The notes below the pieces were generated by a model, which was given only the letters and a program-made list of their open reading frames with translations, was not told the DNA's origin and made no database searches. Below are positions 32,424 to 42,023 of a DNA stretch of 64,000 nt, piece by piece. The number at the start of each line of letters is the position of its first letter. Within the stretch, counting starts at the first letter, position 1. Source of the stretch: Methanoregula formicica SMSP (GTDB lineage: Archaea > Halobacteriota > Methanomicrobia > Methanomicrobiales > Methanospirillaceae); assembly GCF_000327485.1 (NCBI RefSeq), contig NC_019943.1:2232001-2296000 (forward strand). Direction: 5' to 3'. The position numbers and the translations under genes are program-made.

Positions 32424-32852
32424 TTACTCCCCATCTCCCGGCGAACCTCCCCCCGCCGGCTCATCCCGCAGATCCACCGTTCTCACCGGCAGGACCTCTC
32501 GCGGGATAACCATCCCGTCCGCCCGGACCTCCCGGATCGAATCGTGCCGGACCAGAAAGAACTGCCAGTCGCCGTTCGGGGCCCGGACCCAGAACTCCCG
32601 GGCGGTAACAAGAGTCAGGGCAACACGGTGGAGGCTTGCGAGCTCGCGCTGGTACTTGTGCAGGATCTCAAACTCGTACGTGAAGAGCGTTTGCGAGCGT
32701 TTCACTTTCACGTACACGACCCGGTCCGGTTCGTTGATAATGAAATCGAACGCGTTGTACCGTTGTGCAGCTATCCGTTCGACACTCCCGCGTCTCTCCG
32801 CGATCTCCACCGCCTCACCGAGTGCGTTCTTCGGGCGCCTGCCTTTGGTCAT
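32424..32852 (-). CDS. Hypothetical protein, possible nuclease-like fold
   Basis: 142 residues: MTKGRRPKNALGEAVEIAER at the start, then YNAFDFIINEPDRVVYVKVKRSQ, whose D-x(n)-[VE]xK pattern resembles PD-(D/E)XK nucleases, although the acidic residue before K is replaced (VKVK). The C-terminus is a Gly/Pro/Asp tail. It overlaps the preceding gene by ATGA. Function unknown. Confidence 0.6.
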   Translation of the reverse strand: MTKGRRPKNALGEAVEIAERRGSVERIAAQRYNAFDFIINEPDRVVYVKVKRSQTLFTYEFEILHKYQRELASLHRVALTLVTAREFWVRAPNGDWQFFLVRHDSIREVRADGMVIPREVLPVRTVDLRDEPAGGGSPGDGE

Positions 32853-33253
32853 GGCACACCTCCCGGTCCCTGCCGGTCCGCTTCAAGGCCTTCAATGCGG
32901 TACCGGAGATCATTGATCTGGTAGAAGATCTCCTCGTTCATCCGGTCCTGCCGCTCCATGAAGGAACAGACAAGATCGCGAAGCGCTGCCTCGAACTTCA
33001 CGTACGGGATCTCGGGATCCTTTCCATAGAGTTCCCGCAGGGTCTGGCGCCGGACAGCGCTCTTCGGTGCCCTGGGCCGGGCAATGGCCAGCCCTCTCAG
33101 GGCAGTCACCCGCTCAGCAGGATGTGCTCTACAGCTCCGGCGCAGTGCCAGCCCTTGTTCATGTGCTTCCGGATTATCCGGGCCGGTACCCGGTCCGCCG
33201 GTGCAGCCTGCACCAGGCGGATCTTGTGTTTTCCTTTCAGGCTTTTCTGTCAT
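32849..33253 (-). CDS. Hypothetical coiled-coil protein
   Basis: 134 residues. The N-terminal half is low-complexity and basic; the C-terminal half is helical (VKFEAALRDLVCSFMERQDR, then IFYQINDLRYRIEGLEADR), likely a coiled coil. GAGGAT lies before ATG 33253. It overlaps the next gene (32424-32852) by 4 nt, so the two are made together. No family recognised. Confidence 0.55.
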   Translation of the reverse strand: MTEKPERKTQDPPGAGCTGGPGTGPDNPEAHEQGLALRRSCRAHPAERVTALRGLAIARPRAPKSAVRRQTLRELYGKDPEIPYVKFEAALRDLVCSFMERQDRMNEEIFYQINDLRYRIEGLEADRQGPGGVP

Positions 33254-33836
33254 GTAATATCCTCATGTCATCCGGGGCCCCTGTGACAACCCATTATCCG
33301 TTTCAGAAGACCATGGGCTTTGATTATGGACCGGTTGTAAGAGAAAATTGCGTGCGATGCGCTGGTTTTACCGCAATCCGGGCTTCCCGTCCTGCTCTTT
33401 TTGTAGGAACAAAATTGTTCCCAAGGCACATCAGCATTCAAGCAATGTTCACCTCTTCCGGTTTTTTGCAGGGTTTCCGCTGACACAGACAGCATGGTGC
33501 CTGAAAGAGTATGGGTCTGGCTGAATAAATTCCAAAACGGGAAATCCGGACAATTTCCCGATGCTTTGGGACAATCGGTACAATATTCAGGCAGATCCGG
33601 TTGCGCAAAAATGTTAAATGAAAATTGTTGACTTCCCTCCTGTCGACTTTCCAGAGGATGCCTTGATACGCGGAACCAGATCTCCCGACAAAGGCTCCGA
33701 CCGATAAGCATCGCAGATCAGAGAACCTTATCAGTCCTGACTGCATTGCTTCGGATAATCATGAGTACATGCCCGGCCACACTCGTTTCCAGCACCGATC
33801 ATACCTTTCATAACCCCTCATGCCAACAGACTTTCC
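33254..33836. other. Intergenic region, nothing recognised
   Basis: Several open frames up to 148 codons occur on the minus strand, but none has a ribosome binding site, a TATA box at the right place or domain-like composition. No repeats matching the hairpin family were seen. A promoter for the following exported protein should lie near its 3' end. Confidence 0.4.
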
Positions 33837-34361
33837 ATGGAAAGCCCCGACCCATTCCGGTACGGTCTCGCAGCCCTTGTCCTGCTTACGGCAATCGCTC
33901 TCACCGTGTTCCCCGCATCAGCCCACGCCCCTTCGGACATCCAGCTCTCGTACAATGACGCTGCAAAAGAACTGACCGTGGTGATCACGCACCCGGTCCC
34001 GGACCCGCAGTCCCATTACATCCGCAACGTGAAAGTCAAGGTCAACGATGTCGTTTCCGTTGACAGGGACTACACGAGCCAGCCTTCGGGAGACCGTGTG
34101 ACGTACACCTGCTCCCTCCCGCTGAACAAGGGCGACACCATCCGCGTCACGGCAACCTGCAGCCAGGGCCCCTCGCTCACAAAGGTGATGGACATCGCAG
34201 CACCAGCCGCAACCACTGCTTCAGCAGCAGCTCCTCCCCAATCACCGGCTCCCCGGCCCGCGTCAACTCCCGCACCGGCACCGGTAACAACACAAAAATC
34301 AGCCCTCGGTCTCCTTCCGGTTATCGCGGCAGCGGCGTTTGTGCTTGCAAAAAAGAGATAA
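33837..34361 (+). CDS. Exported protein with a PGF-CTERM-like sorting tail
   Basis: 174 residues. Signal peptide at 1-30 (LAALVLLTAIALTVFPASAHA), then a beta-sandwich domain (SDIQLSYNDAAKELTVVITH through DTIRVTATCSQGPS), which resembles desulfoferrodoxin/SoxZ-like immunoglobulin folds in methanogens. A long Ala/Pro/Thr linker leads to a C-terminal tail: TTQKSALGLLPVIAAAAFVL followed by AKKR. Such a tripartite tail (short motif, hydrophobic helix, basic end) is that of archaeosortase substrates. Likely cell-surface; function unknown. Confidence 0.75.
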   Translation: MESPDPFRYGLAALVLLTAIALTVFPASAHAPSDIQLSYNDAAKELTVVITHPVPDPQSHYIRNVKVKVNDVVSVDRDYTSQPSGDRVTYTCSLPLNKGDTIRVTATCSQGPSLTKVMDIAAPAATTASAAAPPQSPAPRPASTPAPAPVTTQKSALGLLPVIAAAAFVLAKKR

Positions 34362-34366
34362 TTTTT

Positions 34367-35557
34367 TTACAGATCCCCGCCCCGGCCCCGGCGCCGCTCC
34401 TCGTAGGGGATCTCGGCGCTCTCGCCACGGCCGGGTTTCTTCCGGTCGCGCTTGACACTCTCAAAGCGATCTTCCAAGGGAATGTCCACGCTCGCGCCCC
34501 GGGGCAGGGGCTCGCGCTCGTGCCGCGATGATCCCCCGAACCGTTCCTCAAGGGGGATCTCGACGCTCTTTCCCTTTGAGAGGGGTTCGCGTGCCTGCCG
34601 GGCGTACTCGAACCGGTCGGCAAGGGGGATATCAACGCTTGCACCCTTGCTGAGTTCCCCACGTTCGCCCCGGGCGCGTTCGAACCGGTCCTGGAGCGCT
34701 ATCTCGTTGCTCCTCACTTCATTGTACCGGCCCTGGACGGTGCGCTCGCGCTGCTGCCGGTTCTCTTCTACTGCATAGTGGTTGCCGCGGCGTGCCGGGA
34801 ATCCCCGGGGAGCAGCCTCTGCCGGCACATCCGCATCGGCAATAAAATCAATGCCGCCATCATCATCACCGCGTGACGGCCTCCGTCCTGATGAGGGAGC
34901 CACGGCACCCCGCGGGGCCGGGCGCTTGCCGGTGAAGGCATACGGGCTGCCCTTCTTCTCACTCCGGATCTTCGCCACCTGGTCTTCGATATGGGCATTC
35001 CGGTCCGCCTCGCTCCACTCTGTGAAAACCAGGAACTGGAGGAACGCATCGGGCCCGCGGAAGACCGATGCATCGATCCGGTCAAAGAGGAAGGTCTTCG
35101 CGACATCCCCGAACCATCCCCCGGACCGCTCGGTGATGACGCCGTTGCCGGGCTCGAAGACGAGGACCCGCTCGATCTCCCCGTTCCGTCCCCAGACCGT
35201 CTCCGCGATCCCCTCGTCTTCGAACGTGATCAGTTTCCCGACCGCACCATAGTCCCCGCCTTCCCGGATGGCGATCCGCTGCACACCATTCTCGAACCGG
35301 AAGGTCCGGGGCCGTGTCCCGAACGCGAAAACCTCCTCGACCATGCCGTACTTGTCGAAGACAAAGCGCCGGAGCGTCCGGTCCGGCCGGGCCGGATCGC
35401 ATTCCGTCATGATCTCCGACGAGGGGTCGAAGCGGTACTGTCTCCGCACGGATTTCTTTGCATCCAGCACGCGGACTCCCCCGTTCCCGTACTGGTAGTA
35501 GCGCACCACCGGCCCTCTGCGGGAGCCTTCATGCTCGGTTATGACAGAATCGGTCAT
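34367..35557 (-). CDS. Hypothetical protein with 24-residue C-terminal tandem repeats
   Basis: 396 residues. The N-terminal 180 residues are built of short beta strands (RRFVFDKYGMVEEVFAFGTR, ERVLVFEPGNGVITERSGGW), like an RHS/YD-poor beta meander. A basic linker follows. The C-terminus holds four imperfect repeats of about 24 residues, for example LADRFEYARQAREPLSKGKS then VEIP; the pattern is DRFE-x-AR-x-x-RE-PLSKG-x-SVDIP. No family recognised. Highly charged repeats suggest a binding scaffold. Confidence 0.7.
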   Translation of the reverse strand: MTDSVITEHEGSRRGPVVRYYQYGNGGVRVLDAKKSVRRQYRFDPSSEIMTECDPARPDRTLRRFVFDKYGMVEEVFAFGTRPRTFRFENGVQRIAIREGGDYGAVGKLITFEDEGIAETVWGRNGEIERVLVFEPGNGVITERSGGWFGDVAKTFLFDRIDASVFRGPDAFLQFLVFTEWSEADRNAHIEDQVAKIRSEKKGSPYAFTGKRPAPRGAVAPSSGRRPSRGDDDGGIDFIADADVPAEAAPRGFPARRGNHYAVEENRQQRERTVQGRYNEVRSNEIALQDRFERARGERGELSKGASVDIPLADRFEYARQAREPLSKGKSVEIPLEERFGGSSRHEREPLPRGASVDIPLEDRFESVKRDRKKPGRGESAEIPYEERRRGRGGDL

Positions 35558-35703
35558 CTCAGCAGCTCACCCCGTTCTTATGAGTATTCTCCCGATGTAC
35601 GGTTATCCCGTCTCCAGAGAAATAGTTTGTTCCGGAACCGGGCCGGATCACGGCAGAAAAAGAGTAACCTTCATGGATATGAGCGTATAACGGGTATCCT
35701 GAA

Positions 35704-36270
35704 ATGACTGATGACGCCATCGTCACTCCCGTTCCCGCAACGGATCCCGCTGTCACGGGAAGCCCGGATATCCCTGCATCTGCCGTAACCGGACAAGGCC
35801 GCACGCTCTACCTTGCCAAGTGGACGACACGGTTCTGGGCCTGGCTCATCGACTTCTTCATGGTCATCCTCTTCCTCAACATCATCCGGGGCATCGTCGA
35901 TTCGCTCGGGTGGAGCATTCCCCTGTATATCGATCCCTGGAACTGGGAACCCTTCGAGTTTGCATTCCAGACCCTCTTCTTCTTCCTGTACTGGACGGTC
36001 ATGGAAGGATTCCAGGGCAGGGGGCAGTCCATCGGCAAGATGGTGATGAACTTAAAAGTTGTCAGCCGTGACGGGACAAGGATCGATTATAAGGAAGCCG
36101 CGATCCAGAGTTTCGGCAAGGCATTCCTCCTCCCGCTGGACTGCCTCATCGGATGGATCGCCATGCCGGAGACCAAGCTCCGGGTCTTCAACCGGCTCTC
36201 GGGCACCATCGTGATCAAGACCGATTACAAGGAACCCGCCGGGATCCTGTACGTGAAAGACAAGGAGTGA
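35704..36270 (+). CDS. RDD-family membrane protein
   Basis: 188 residues. A Pro/Thr-rich cytoplasmic N-terminus is followed by the RDD domain: WTTRFWAWLIDFFMVILFLN (R and DxxF), a middle pair of helices and GQSIGKMVMNLKVVSRDG. The family has three TM helices and has been linked to ion exchange in a few bacteria, otherwise unknown. It is followed on the same strand by a HEAT-repeat protein and another membrane protein, possibly one transcript. Confidence 0.85.
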   Translation: MTDDAIVTPVPATDPAVTGSPDIPASAVTGQGRTLYLAKWTTRFWAWLIDFFMVILFLNIIRGIVDSLGWSIPLYIDPWNWEPFEFAFQTLFFFLYWTVMEGFQGRGQSIGKMVMNLKVVSRDGTRIDYKEAAIQSFGKAFLLPLDCLIGWIAMPETKLRVFNRLSGTIVIKTDYKEPAGILYVKDKE

Positions 36271-36322
36271 CCGGGCCGGCCCTGCATCCCTTTCCTGCAG
36301 GCCTGCCTGCACGGAGCGATCC

Positions 36323-36712
36323 ATGGATACCCCTGACCCCGGAGAAGGAACTGCGGAGGATACCGGCCCGGCAGGCCGGTCCCCGGAATACGGAGAGAGA
36401 CTCGCGCATTTCACTGCCCTCCTCCAGGACGATGACGTCTCCTCGCGGTGGAAAGCAGCGGAAGCGCTGGGCCGGATCGGGGACCCGGCTGCTACGGGTG
36501 ACCTCATCGATGCGTTATGGGACGAAGATCCGCGGGTGAGGACAAAGGCGGTCTGGGCGCTCGGGCGGATCGGCGATGACCGCGCGATTCCCCCGCTCCG
36601 GCGCCTGTACCGGATGGAGTCGGAAGAAGCCCGCGAAGATATCAGTGAAGCGATCGCCGCAATTGGTCGCAGCAGGGCCGGAACGGGGCCGGACGATCCT
36701 GCCGGGAGATGA
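36323..36712 (+). CDS. HEAT-repeat (PBS lyase-type) protein
   Basis: 129 residues with two to three HEAT/PBS-lyase repeats: DDDVSSRWKAAEALGRIGDP, DEDPRVRTKAVWALGRIGDD and MESEEAREDISEAIAAIGRS. Such short all-helical proteins mediate binding. Both termini are low-complexity. It lies 52 nt after the RDD gene. Confidence 0.82.
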   Translation: MDTPDPGEGTAEDTGPAGRSPEYGERLAHFTALLQDDDVSSRWKAAEALGRIGDPAATGDLIDALWDEDPRVRTKAVWALGRIGDDRAIPPLRRLYRMESEEAREDISEAIAAIGRSRAGTGPDDPAGR

Positions 36713-36777
36713 GGGGGACGTGATGAATAAAGAGCATTTATCGGATGGCACGGTGAACAGGACACCGGGAATACAGC

Positions 36778-37347
36778 ATGCCTGAGATCGAGTCGCTGTA
36801 CCGGAAAGTCAACGGGAAGATCTTAATCGAGATCGATCTCAAATCGGTTGAGCAGATTTTCAACTCGCTTGACCATGCCCCGTTTCACGAGAAGGAGCTG
36901 GACCCTGACGCAGCGCAGTACATTGTCGATATCGTTGATGATTTTCCCCTGAAAACCCCCTTCCGCCTTGTCATCTACCTGCCGGTCTGCATCCACTGCA
37001 AGGAACAGGCCGGTAAGATCCCCGCGGCCATCCGCTCGCATTTCCGGTACCGGATGCTGGTCCAGGACCTGAAGTTCCGGGAGAAATTCCGGCAGGGGAG
37101 ATGGGCGCTTCTTGTCGGCCTCACCTTCCTCACGATCGCCCTGCTCGCCCGGCAGGTCGTTGCCGCGTACCTTGCCGCAGACCACCTCCTTGCCCAGATC
37201 TTTGCCGACGCCCTCCTGATCATCGGCTGGGTTGCCATGTGGGAACCGGTCACGATCCTGCTCTACCAGCTCTGGCCCATTGTCAAGATGAAGAAGGTGT
37301 TCGAGAAGATCAGCACCATGGAGATCGAGATCCTCCCCTCATCGTGA
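36778..37347 (+). CDS. Hypothetical membrane protein, 189 aa
   Basis: A cytoplasmic N-terminal domain of 110 residues (LILIEIDLKSVEQIFNSLDH-like start, FRLVIYLPVCIHCKEQAGKI) is followed by two hydrophobic helices (WALLVGLTFLTIALLARQVV and DALLIIGWVAMWEPVTILLY) and a basic end. Seen in methanogens without known function, as far as I recognise it. Its stop is 9 nt from the convergent deacetylase gene. Confidence 0.7.
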   Translation: MPEIESLYRKVNGKILIEIDLKSVEQIFNSLDHAPFHEKELDPDAAQYIVDIVDDFPLKTPFRLVIYLPVCIHCKEQAGKIPAAIRSHFRYRMLVQDLKFREKFRQGRWALLVGLTFLTIALLARQVVAAYLAADHLLAQIFADALLIIGWVAMWEPVTILLYQLWPIVKMKKVFEKISTMEIEILPSS

Positions 37348-37356
37348 AGAGGGAAG

Positions 37357-38358
37357 TCAGGCTTTTTTGATCCGGTGCAGCGTGGACTGGAGCGCCGCGA
37401 TAGTCTCTTTCGTGCTGTCGGACGGCTCACCGGGACATCCTTCCACCGACCCCCTGCCGGACCGGAGTGCCGAGAAGATGCAGGAAACCGCTTCCCCGTG
37501 CGAGGGGCCGTAGCCCCCTTCGAGGACGAGCGCCAGCGGCCGGTCCGCAGCCTGCATGAGAAATGCAGTAAGGTTCGAAAAGTCGGCGGGACGGAGGGCA
37601 AGACCGCCAAGAGGATCGTCAAAGAGGGTGTCCTGTCCCGCGGAGACGATCAGGGCATCGGGCCGGAAGCGATCGATCACGGGCACGAAGACTTCAGCAA
37701 AGACCGCGAAAAAATCCGCGGCACCCGCCCCGCACGCGAGCGGTGCATTGACCGTGTACCCGGTCCCGTCACCGATCCCGGTATCGCCCGTCCTGCCGGT
37801 ATACGGGAAGAGGTATTCCTGGTGAACGGAGCAGTACAGTACCTTATCGGACCCGTAAAACGCCTGCTGGGTCCCGTTGCCATGGTGGACGTCCCAGTCA
37901 ACGATCGCAACCCGGTCAACATCCTCAAGGAGACGGGCAGCCGCGATCGCAGCATTGTTCAGCAGGCAGAACCCCATTGCCCGCTCGTGTTCAGCATGAT
38001 GGCCGGGGGGCCGGGCCAGGGCAAACGCATGCTCCCCGTCCAGGGTCCGCTCCGCCGCAAGGATCGCGGCGCCTGCTGCCCCGAGCGCTGCGTTGTACGA
38101 GGCAGGGGTCACGTAGGTATCCGCATCAATGAACAGGGGGACCGTGGCAGCGGCAGAGCGCTCCTTAAGCCATGCAAGGTACCAGGGTGCATGGACCCGG
38201 AGCACGGCCTCTTCCCTTGCCGGATCCGCAGCACGGAACGCCGTGCCCGGGGGGACACCCGATAACGCCGCGAGGAGACGGGCGTTACACTCGGGATGGG
38301 CGGGACAGTCATGCCCGGTACCGGCCGGGCTGGTGATCACAGAGCAGTGCACCGTCAT
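37357..38358 (-). CDS. Histone deacetylase / acetoin-utilisation family hydrolase
   Basis: A zinc amidohydrolase of 333 residues. The family blocks are present: RPPGHHAEHERAMGFCLLNN, the zinc-binding IVDWDVHHGNGTQ, SAGQDTLFDDPLGGL with the second Asp, and the catalytic Tyr in LEGGYG. Archaeal members are thought to deacetylate proteins (possibly Alba or polyamines); the substrate here is unknown. A histone gene is in the window at 42970, but archaeal histones lack the usual acetylated tails. Confidence 0.92.
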   Translation of the reverse strand: MTVHCSVITSPAGTGHDCPAHPECNARLLAALSGVPPGTAFRAADPAREEAVLRVHAPWYLAWLKERSAAATVPLFIDADTYVTPASYNAALGAAGAAILAAERTLDGEHAFALARPPGHHAEHERAMGFCLLNNAAIAAARLLEDVDRVAIVDWDVHHGNGTQQAFYGSDKVLYCSVHQEYLFPYTGRTGDTGIGDGTGYTVNAPLACGAGAADFFAVFAEVFVPVIDRFRPDALIVSAGQDTLFDDPLGGLALRPADFSNLTAFLMQAADRPLALVLEGGYGPSHGEAVSCIFSALRSGRGSVEGCPGEPSDSTKETIAALQSTLHRIKKA

Positions 38359-38481
38359 TCACCCGGTGACCCGCGGCTGACGGGATTAGGGGACTATTAC
38401 CGCTGCCGGTATATGCAGGTTGTGCCACCAGTTGGGGAAAATGCAGCAGAAGAACGCAGGGAGAACCGCCAGAGTGAAGGA

Positions 38482-39021
38482 TCAGAACCCGGCGGTGATC
38501 TCTTCGAGCTGCTTTGCGCAGTCCGGGCAGAACATCTTCCTCTTCCGGTCGAGCTCGTCGAGCGTGTTGGGCCGGAACATGATGCACTCGGGATTTTCGC
38601 AGTGCCCCAGGCCCAGCAGGTGCCCGATCTCGTGGGAGCCTTCCTTGGTGATCCGGTCGATCAGGTCGTCGTCATGGTGCTCCCTCCCATAGTATTCGTT
38701 TCCCAGACGGGCAGTCGAGACAACCGCCGCCCCGACCTGCTCGCGGGCAAGGCCGAAGACAAAATCGTTCCCGTTCCGGAAGAGGTCCTGATGGACGACA
38801 AGGAGGACCGGATCATCGATCCCGTGACGGTGCTTGTATGCCTGGACACTGTCGAGCAGGGCCTGCGCGTCGACCTGGTGGCGGGCATTATTGTAGCCCA
38901 TCAGCCGGACAGGGTTCTCCGAGACCGTGGTCCGGACACCAAGAACAGAGGAGATGATGCGGGAGACCGGCACCTGGAAGCCGGAAGGAGATAAGGCATC
39001 CCAAAAAATATGGACATGCAT
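38482..39021 (-). CDS. amzA: Archaemetzincin
   Basis: A small zinc metalloprotease. The metzincin active site is GSHEIGHLLGLGHCENPECIM, where three His bind zinc and the Met-turn follows; the archaemetzincin-specific second zinc site is CPDC near the end (MFCPDCAKQLEEI). 179 residues, standard. The start MHVHIFWDAL is at 39021; the gene is divergent from the UPF0146 gene with only 17 nt between the two ATGs. Confidence 0.95.
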   Translation of the reverse strand: MHVHIFWDALSPSGFQVPVSRIISSVLGVRTTVSENPVRLMGYNNARHQVDAQALLDSVQAYKHRHGIDDPVLLVVHQDLFRNGNDFVFGLAREQVGAAVVSTARLGNEYYGREHHDDDLIDRITKEGSHEIGHLLGLGHCENPECIMFRPNTLDELDRKRKMFCPDCAKQLEEITAGF

Positions 39022-39038
39022 CGCTATATTCTGTTGGA

Positions 39039-39458
39039 ATGGGCTCGTATAAACATGTTGAGAAATGCGTCGGGGACTACATTGCCGCGCACTACACGAG
39101 CCCGGTCGAGGTGGGCGTGGGAAACAACCCGGGCGCGGCGGGAATCATCCATGCGGCCGGGGTCCCGGTCCGGTGCACGGACATCCGTGAGCGGATCGTA
39201 CCGGAAGGAGTGGTCTTCCACATTGATGACGTGTTCGAACCCGATCTCTCCTTTTACCGGGATGCTGACGTGGTATACGCAATCCGGCCGGCGATCGAGA
39301 TGCTCCCGCCCCTCATCGCCCTCGCGGAAAACCTTGGCTGCGACCTTCTCGTGTACCACCTCGGGTTCGAGACGTACGGGAGCGGCGGGGAGAAGATCGA
39401 CTGCGGGGTGCTCCTGCACCGGTACGTCCGCTGCTCAGAATCCGTCAAAGAGCGTTGA
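39039..39458 (+). CDS. UPF0146 family protein
   Basis: 139 residues: [40 protein letters not shown] and [20 protein letters not shown] are the blocks of UPF0146, a Rossmann-like family found in Euryarchaeota that resembles SAM-binding folds. Function not established. Its last 24 nt overlap the 3' end of rfcL on the other strand. Confidence 0.88.
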   Translation: MGSYKHVEKCVGDYIAAHYTSPVEVGVGNNPGAAGIIHAAGVPVRCTDIRERIVPEGVVFHIDDVFEPDLSFYRDADVVYAIRPAIEMLPPLIALAENLGCDLLVYHLGFETYGSGGEKIDCGVLLHRYVRCSESVKER

Positions 39459-40850
39459 CTGGGTTTTTGCGGGAGCCGGCTCTTCCTTCACTTTTGCCGG
39501 TGCAGCCTTCGGGCTCTCCGCTTCCGGTAACGGGAGCTCCCCTTTCTTCTGCGGTTTCTCCGCCTTTTGCTCCTTCTTTGGCGGGGCAGCTTCCTTCTTT
39601 GCCTCTTTCTCCCGCTCTTTCTCTTCCTGTACGATCGCCCGGATAATCTCGGCAGCCCGTGCCCGGTCATTCAGGAAAAAGTTGAGCTGGTCCGCGTCAA
39701 ACGAGAGCTCGCGGGCGAATCCCGCCGGGTCCTGCCCAACGAGAAGGGCGAGGGTGTCGAGATAGTGCTCCCGCAGGGTGTCCTGCGGGACGTGCATTGT
39801 CGATGAGACCTTGTTTAAGGTCGCAATACGGATTGTCTTCTGTTTCTTTGCGGCGGCCATCTTCTGCCAGCGCTCGGGTGGCATGATCCGGGCATGGATG
39901 CCCTTTCCCCCGGCAGCGTCCGCAACGCCAAGCAGCATCACCGCCGTTGCGTACCGCCAGAGCGTATGGTACTGGCGGCGGTACGTGTAGCCGAGGTACT
40001 GGTCCGCCCGCGAGAGGTACCGGTATGCCCGCTCGACGGAACGGGGATCCGCGAGATGGGGGACACTCCCCTCGACCCACTGCACGATGGTATCCGGGGT
40101 GTCGTCAACATCGTACGAGAGCCGCATCAGCTCGTCGTCGCGGGTCTTGCCGAACAGTGCCGTGATGAGCGAGAAGATGGAGACCCGCTCGTCTTTCTGG
40201 GAGGTATGGACCTGTCCGTCATCGAGACTGTCTCTTCCAAGGGCTGAGGCATAGAGCATGTTGACCGCGGAGCGGATGTCGCCTCCGGCGCTCTCGGCAA
40301 TAGACTGGAGGGCGGCGTCGCTGCAGCTGATCTTCTCTGCGGAGCAGAGGTACCTGAGGCGCGGGACAATGGACCGGGCGGGCACTGCCTTGAACTGGAC
40401 CGGCTCGCAGCGGGCCCGGATCTCCGGCGAGATCCCGTACAGGTCGTTTGCGATCAGGATCATCGGCTGCTGCGCCTGCCGGATGCATTCGAGGATTGCC
40501 TTTGCCCCACCCCGGTCGGCATTTCCCTGCAGGTTGTCCGCTTCGTCAAGGACAATCAGTTTCCGCGTTGCGCCGGTCAGGCTCGCGGTCACGCTCCCGG
40601 CGCCGGCGATCCGCTCGATCACCGCTGCCGTCCGCTGGTCGCTTGCGTTCAGCTCGACGACTTCCCAGTTCATGTCGTTTGCGAGTGCGTAGGCCGCCGA
40701 GGTCTTGCCGATGCCGGGCTTGCCGTAGAGGAGGAGCGGCCGGGACTTCCTCGTCCAGGTCTTTGCCCATTCCGCGATCTGCATCACCGGGGTCTTGTTT
40801 CCCACAAGATCCGCGAGGTGTGCAGGGCGGTACTTCTCTGCCCAGTCCAT
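39435..40850 (-). CDS. rfcL: Replication factor C large subunit
   Basis: Clamp loader subunit that places PCNA on primed DNA. Walker A is [20 protein letters not shown], the RFC box NASDQRT, Walker [13 protein letters not shown], and sensor regions [12 protein letters not shown]. The C-terminal 100 residues are Lys/Glu/Pro-rich and end in QSTLFDGF, a PCNA-interacting (PIP) motif. A TATA-like GCTTTTATTGG about 30 nt upstream of ATG 40850 suggests a leaderless mRNA. Confidence 0.97.
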   Translation of the reverse strand: MDWAEKYRPAHLADLVGNKTPVMQIAEWAKTWTRKSRPLLLYGKPGIGKTSAAYALANDMNWEVVELNASDQRTAAVIERIAGAGSVTASLTGATRKLIVLDEADNLQGNADRGGAKAILECIRQAQQPMILIANDLYGISPEIRARCEPVQFKAVPARSIVPRLRYLCSAEKISCSDAALQSIAESAGGDIRSAVNMLYASALGRDSLDDGQVHTSQKDERVSIFSLITALFGKTRDDELMRLSYDVDDTPDTIVQWVEGSVPHLADPRSVERAYRYLSRADQYLGYTYRRQYHTLWRYATAVMLLGVADAAGGKGIHARIMPPERWQKMAAAKKQKTIRIATLNKVSSTMHVPQDTLREHYLDTLALLVGQDPAGFARELSFDADQLNFFLNDRARAAEIIRAIVQEEKEREKEAKKEAAPPKKEQKAEKPQKKGELPLPEAESPKAAPAKVKEEPAPAKTQSTLFDGF

Positions 40851-41009
40851 AATCAGTCTACATTTGCGGGGCTACCAATAAAAGCGCTTTTGTACGAGTG
40901 GCAGGCCGGCGTTTCAGCAGAAGAACAAATGAATTATCTCTGATGAGGCGCAATTAGGATAACACGAGTATCCGTGCTCCGTGCACGGACTGTATTTTCA
41001 GGTGATGTC

Positions 41010-42023
41010 GTGGTCCGCAACTGCTCCACAGAATCGATCGCAAAGGTTGTCCGGGAATACGAGGGCGTGAAAAGGAAACATGCCATCGGCGAGATGGTCA
41101 AGGCGCTGCGGATCGATGCACCGCACGTCGTGGCCGCGTTCGGCGAGGACGCGGCGGTGATCGAGCACAACGGCGAGGCGCTCCTCCTTGCGGCAGACGG
41201 CATCTGGTCGAAACTGATGGAGGCGGACCCCTACTGGGCGGGGTACTGCTCGGTGCTTGTCAATATCCACGACATCGCGGCCATGGGCGGCCGGCCGATC
41301 GCGATGGTGGACGTCTTTTCCATGTCAAAGGGCATGATCCAGGAGCAGGTGGTGAAAGGGATGCACGACGCATCCGCACAGTTCGGCGTCCCGATTGTCG
41401 GGGGGCACCTCCACCCGGACGCCCCCTACAGTGTCATTGATGTCTCTATCCTGGGCTCGGCACGGCTCGACTCGATCATCTACAGCCACACGGCACAGGA
41501 CGGCGACATTGTCGTGATGGCCATCGACCTGAACGGGCGGGTCCACCCCTCCTGTGCCCTCAACTGGGACTCGGTGACGATGAAATCCGCAGCCGAAGTC
41601 CGGGCGCAGATCGCGGTTCTCGAGGAGATTGGCAGAAAACACCTCGTGACTGCAGGAAAGGACATCAGCAACCCCGGCCTCATCGGGACGCTCGGAATGC
41701 TGCTTGAGATCAGCGGCAAGGGCGGCGAGATCGACCTTTCGCAGATCCCCAAACCGGACCTTGCAAAGAACGGCATGACGTTCGAGCAGTGGGTCCGGAT
41801 GTACCCGGGCATGGGATTCATCCTGACGGCAAAGGAGGAGAAGGTCCCCGAGCTCATCAGGACGTTTGCCGGTGTCGGCATGACGGCAAAGGTGATCGGC
41901 AGGGTGAACAACAGCAAGTCCCTCTCCGTCCGGTACGACGGAAGCGAGACCGAGGTCTTTGACTTCATCAAAAACGGGATCATGCACCTGACCGAAGAGG
42001 ACGTTGCATGCCAGTCGCGGTAA
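41010..42023 (+). CDS. Methanogenesis marker protein 2 (AIR synthase-like)
   Basis: A PurM/HypE/SelD-fold ATP-binding protein restricted to methanogens (marker 2). Seen: AFGEDAAVIEHNGEALLLAA, DPYWAGYCSVLVNIHDIAAM, GGRPIAMVDVF, then VGGHLHPDAPYSVIDVSILG. Start: GTG 41010 lies 5 nt after AGGTGAT, better than the GTG at 40974 with no binding site. Exact reaction unknown; probably part of cofactor or metal-center assembly for methanogenesis. It overlaps mtxX by 16 nt. Confidence 0.88.
   Translation: MVRNCSTESIAKVVREYEGVKRKHAIGEMVKALRIDAPHVVAAFGEDAAVIEHNGEALLLAADGIWSKLMEADPYWAGYCSVLVNIHDIAAMGGRPIAMVDVFSMSKGMIQEQVVKGMHDASAQFGVPIVGGHLHPDAPYSVIDVSILGSARLDSIIYSHTAQDGDIVVMAIDLNGRVHPSCALNWDSVTMKSAAEVRAQIAVLEEIGRKHLVTAGKDISNPGLIGTLGMLLEISGKGGEIDLSQIPKPDLAKNGMTFEQWVRMYPGMGFILTAKEEKVPELIRTFAGVGMTAKVIGRVNNSKSLSVRYDGSETEVFDFIKNGIMHLTEEDVACQSR

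Noticed and set aside
33268-33746. Two overlapping minus-strand frames of 102 and 147 codons
   Set aside because: No ribosome binding site, no TATA box in position and no recognisable pattern; likely chance frames in intergenic DNA.
38359-38481. In-frame continuation after the archaemetzincin stop giving a hydrophobic peptide
   Set aside because: It would need stop-codon readthrough and has no start codon of its own; no evidence for recoding.
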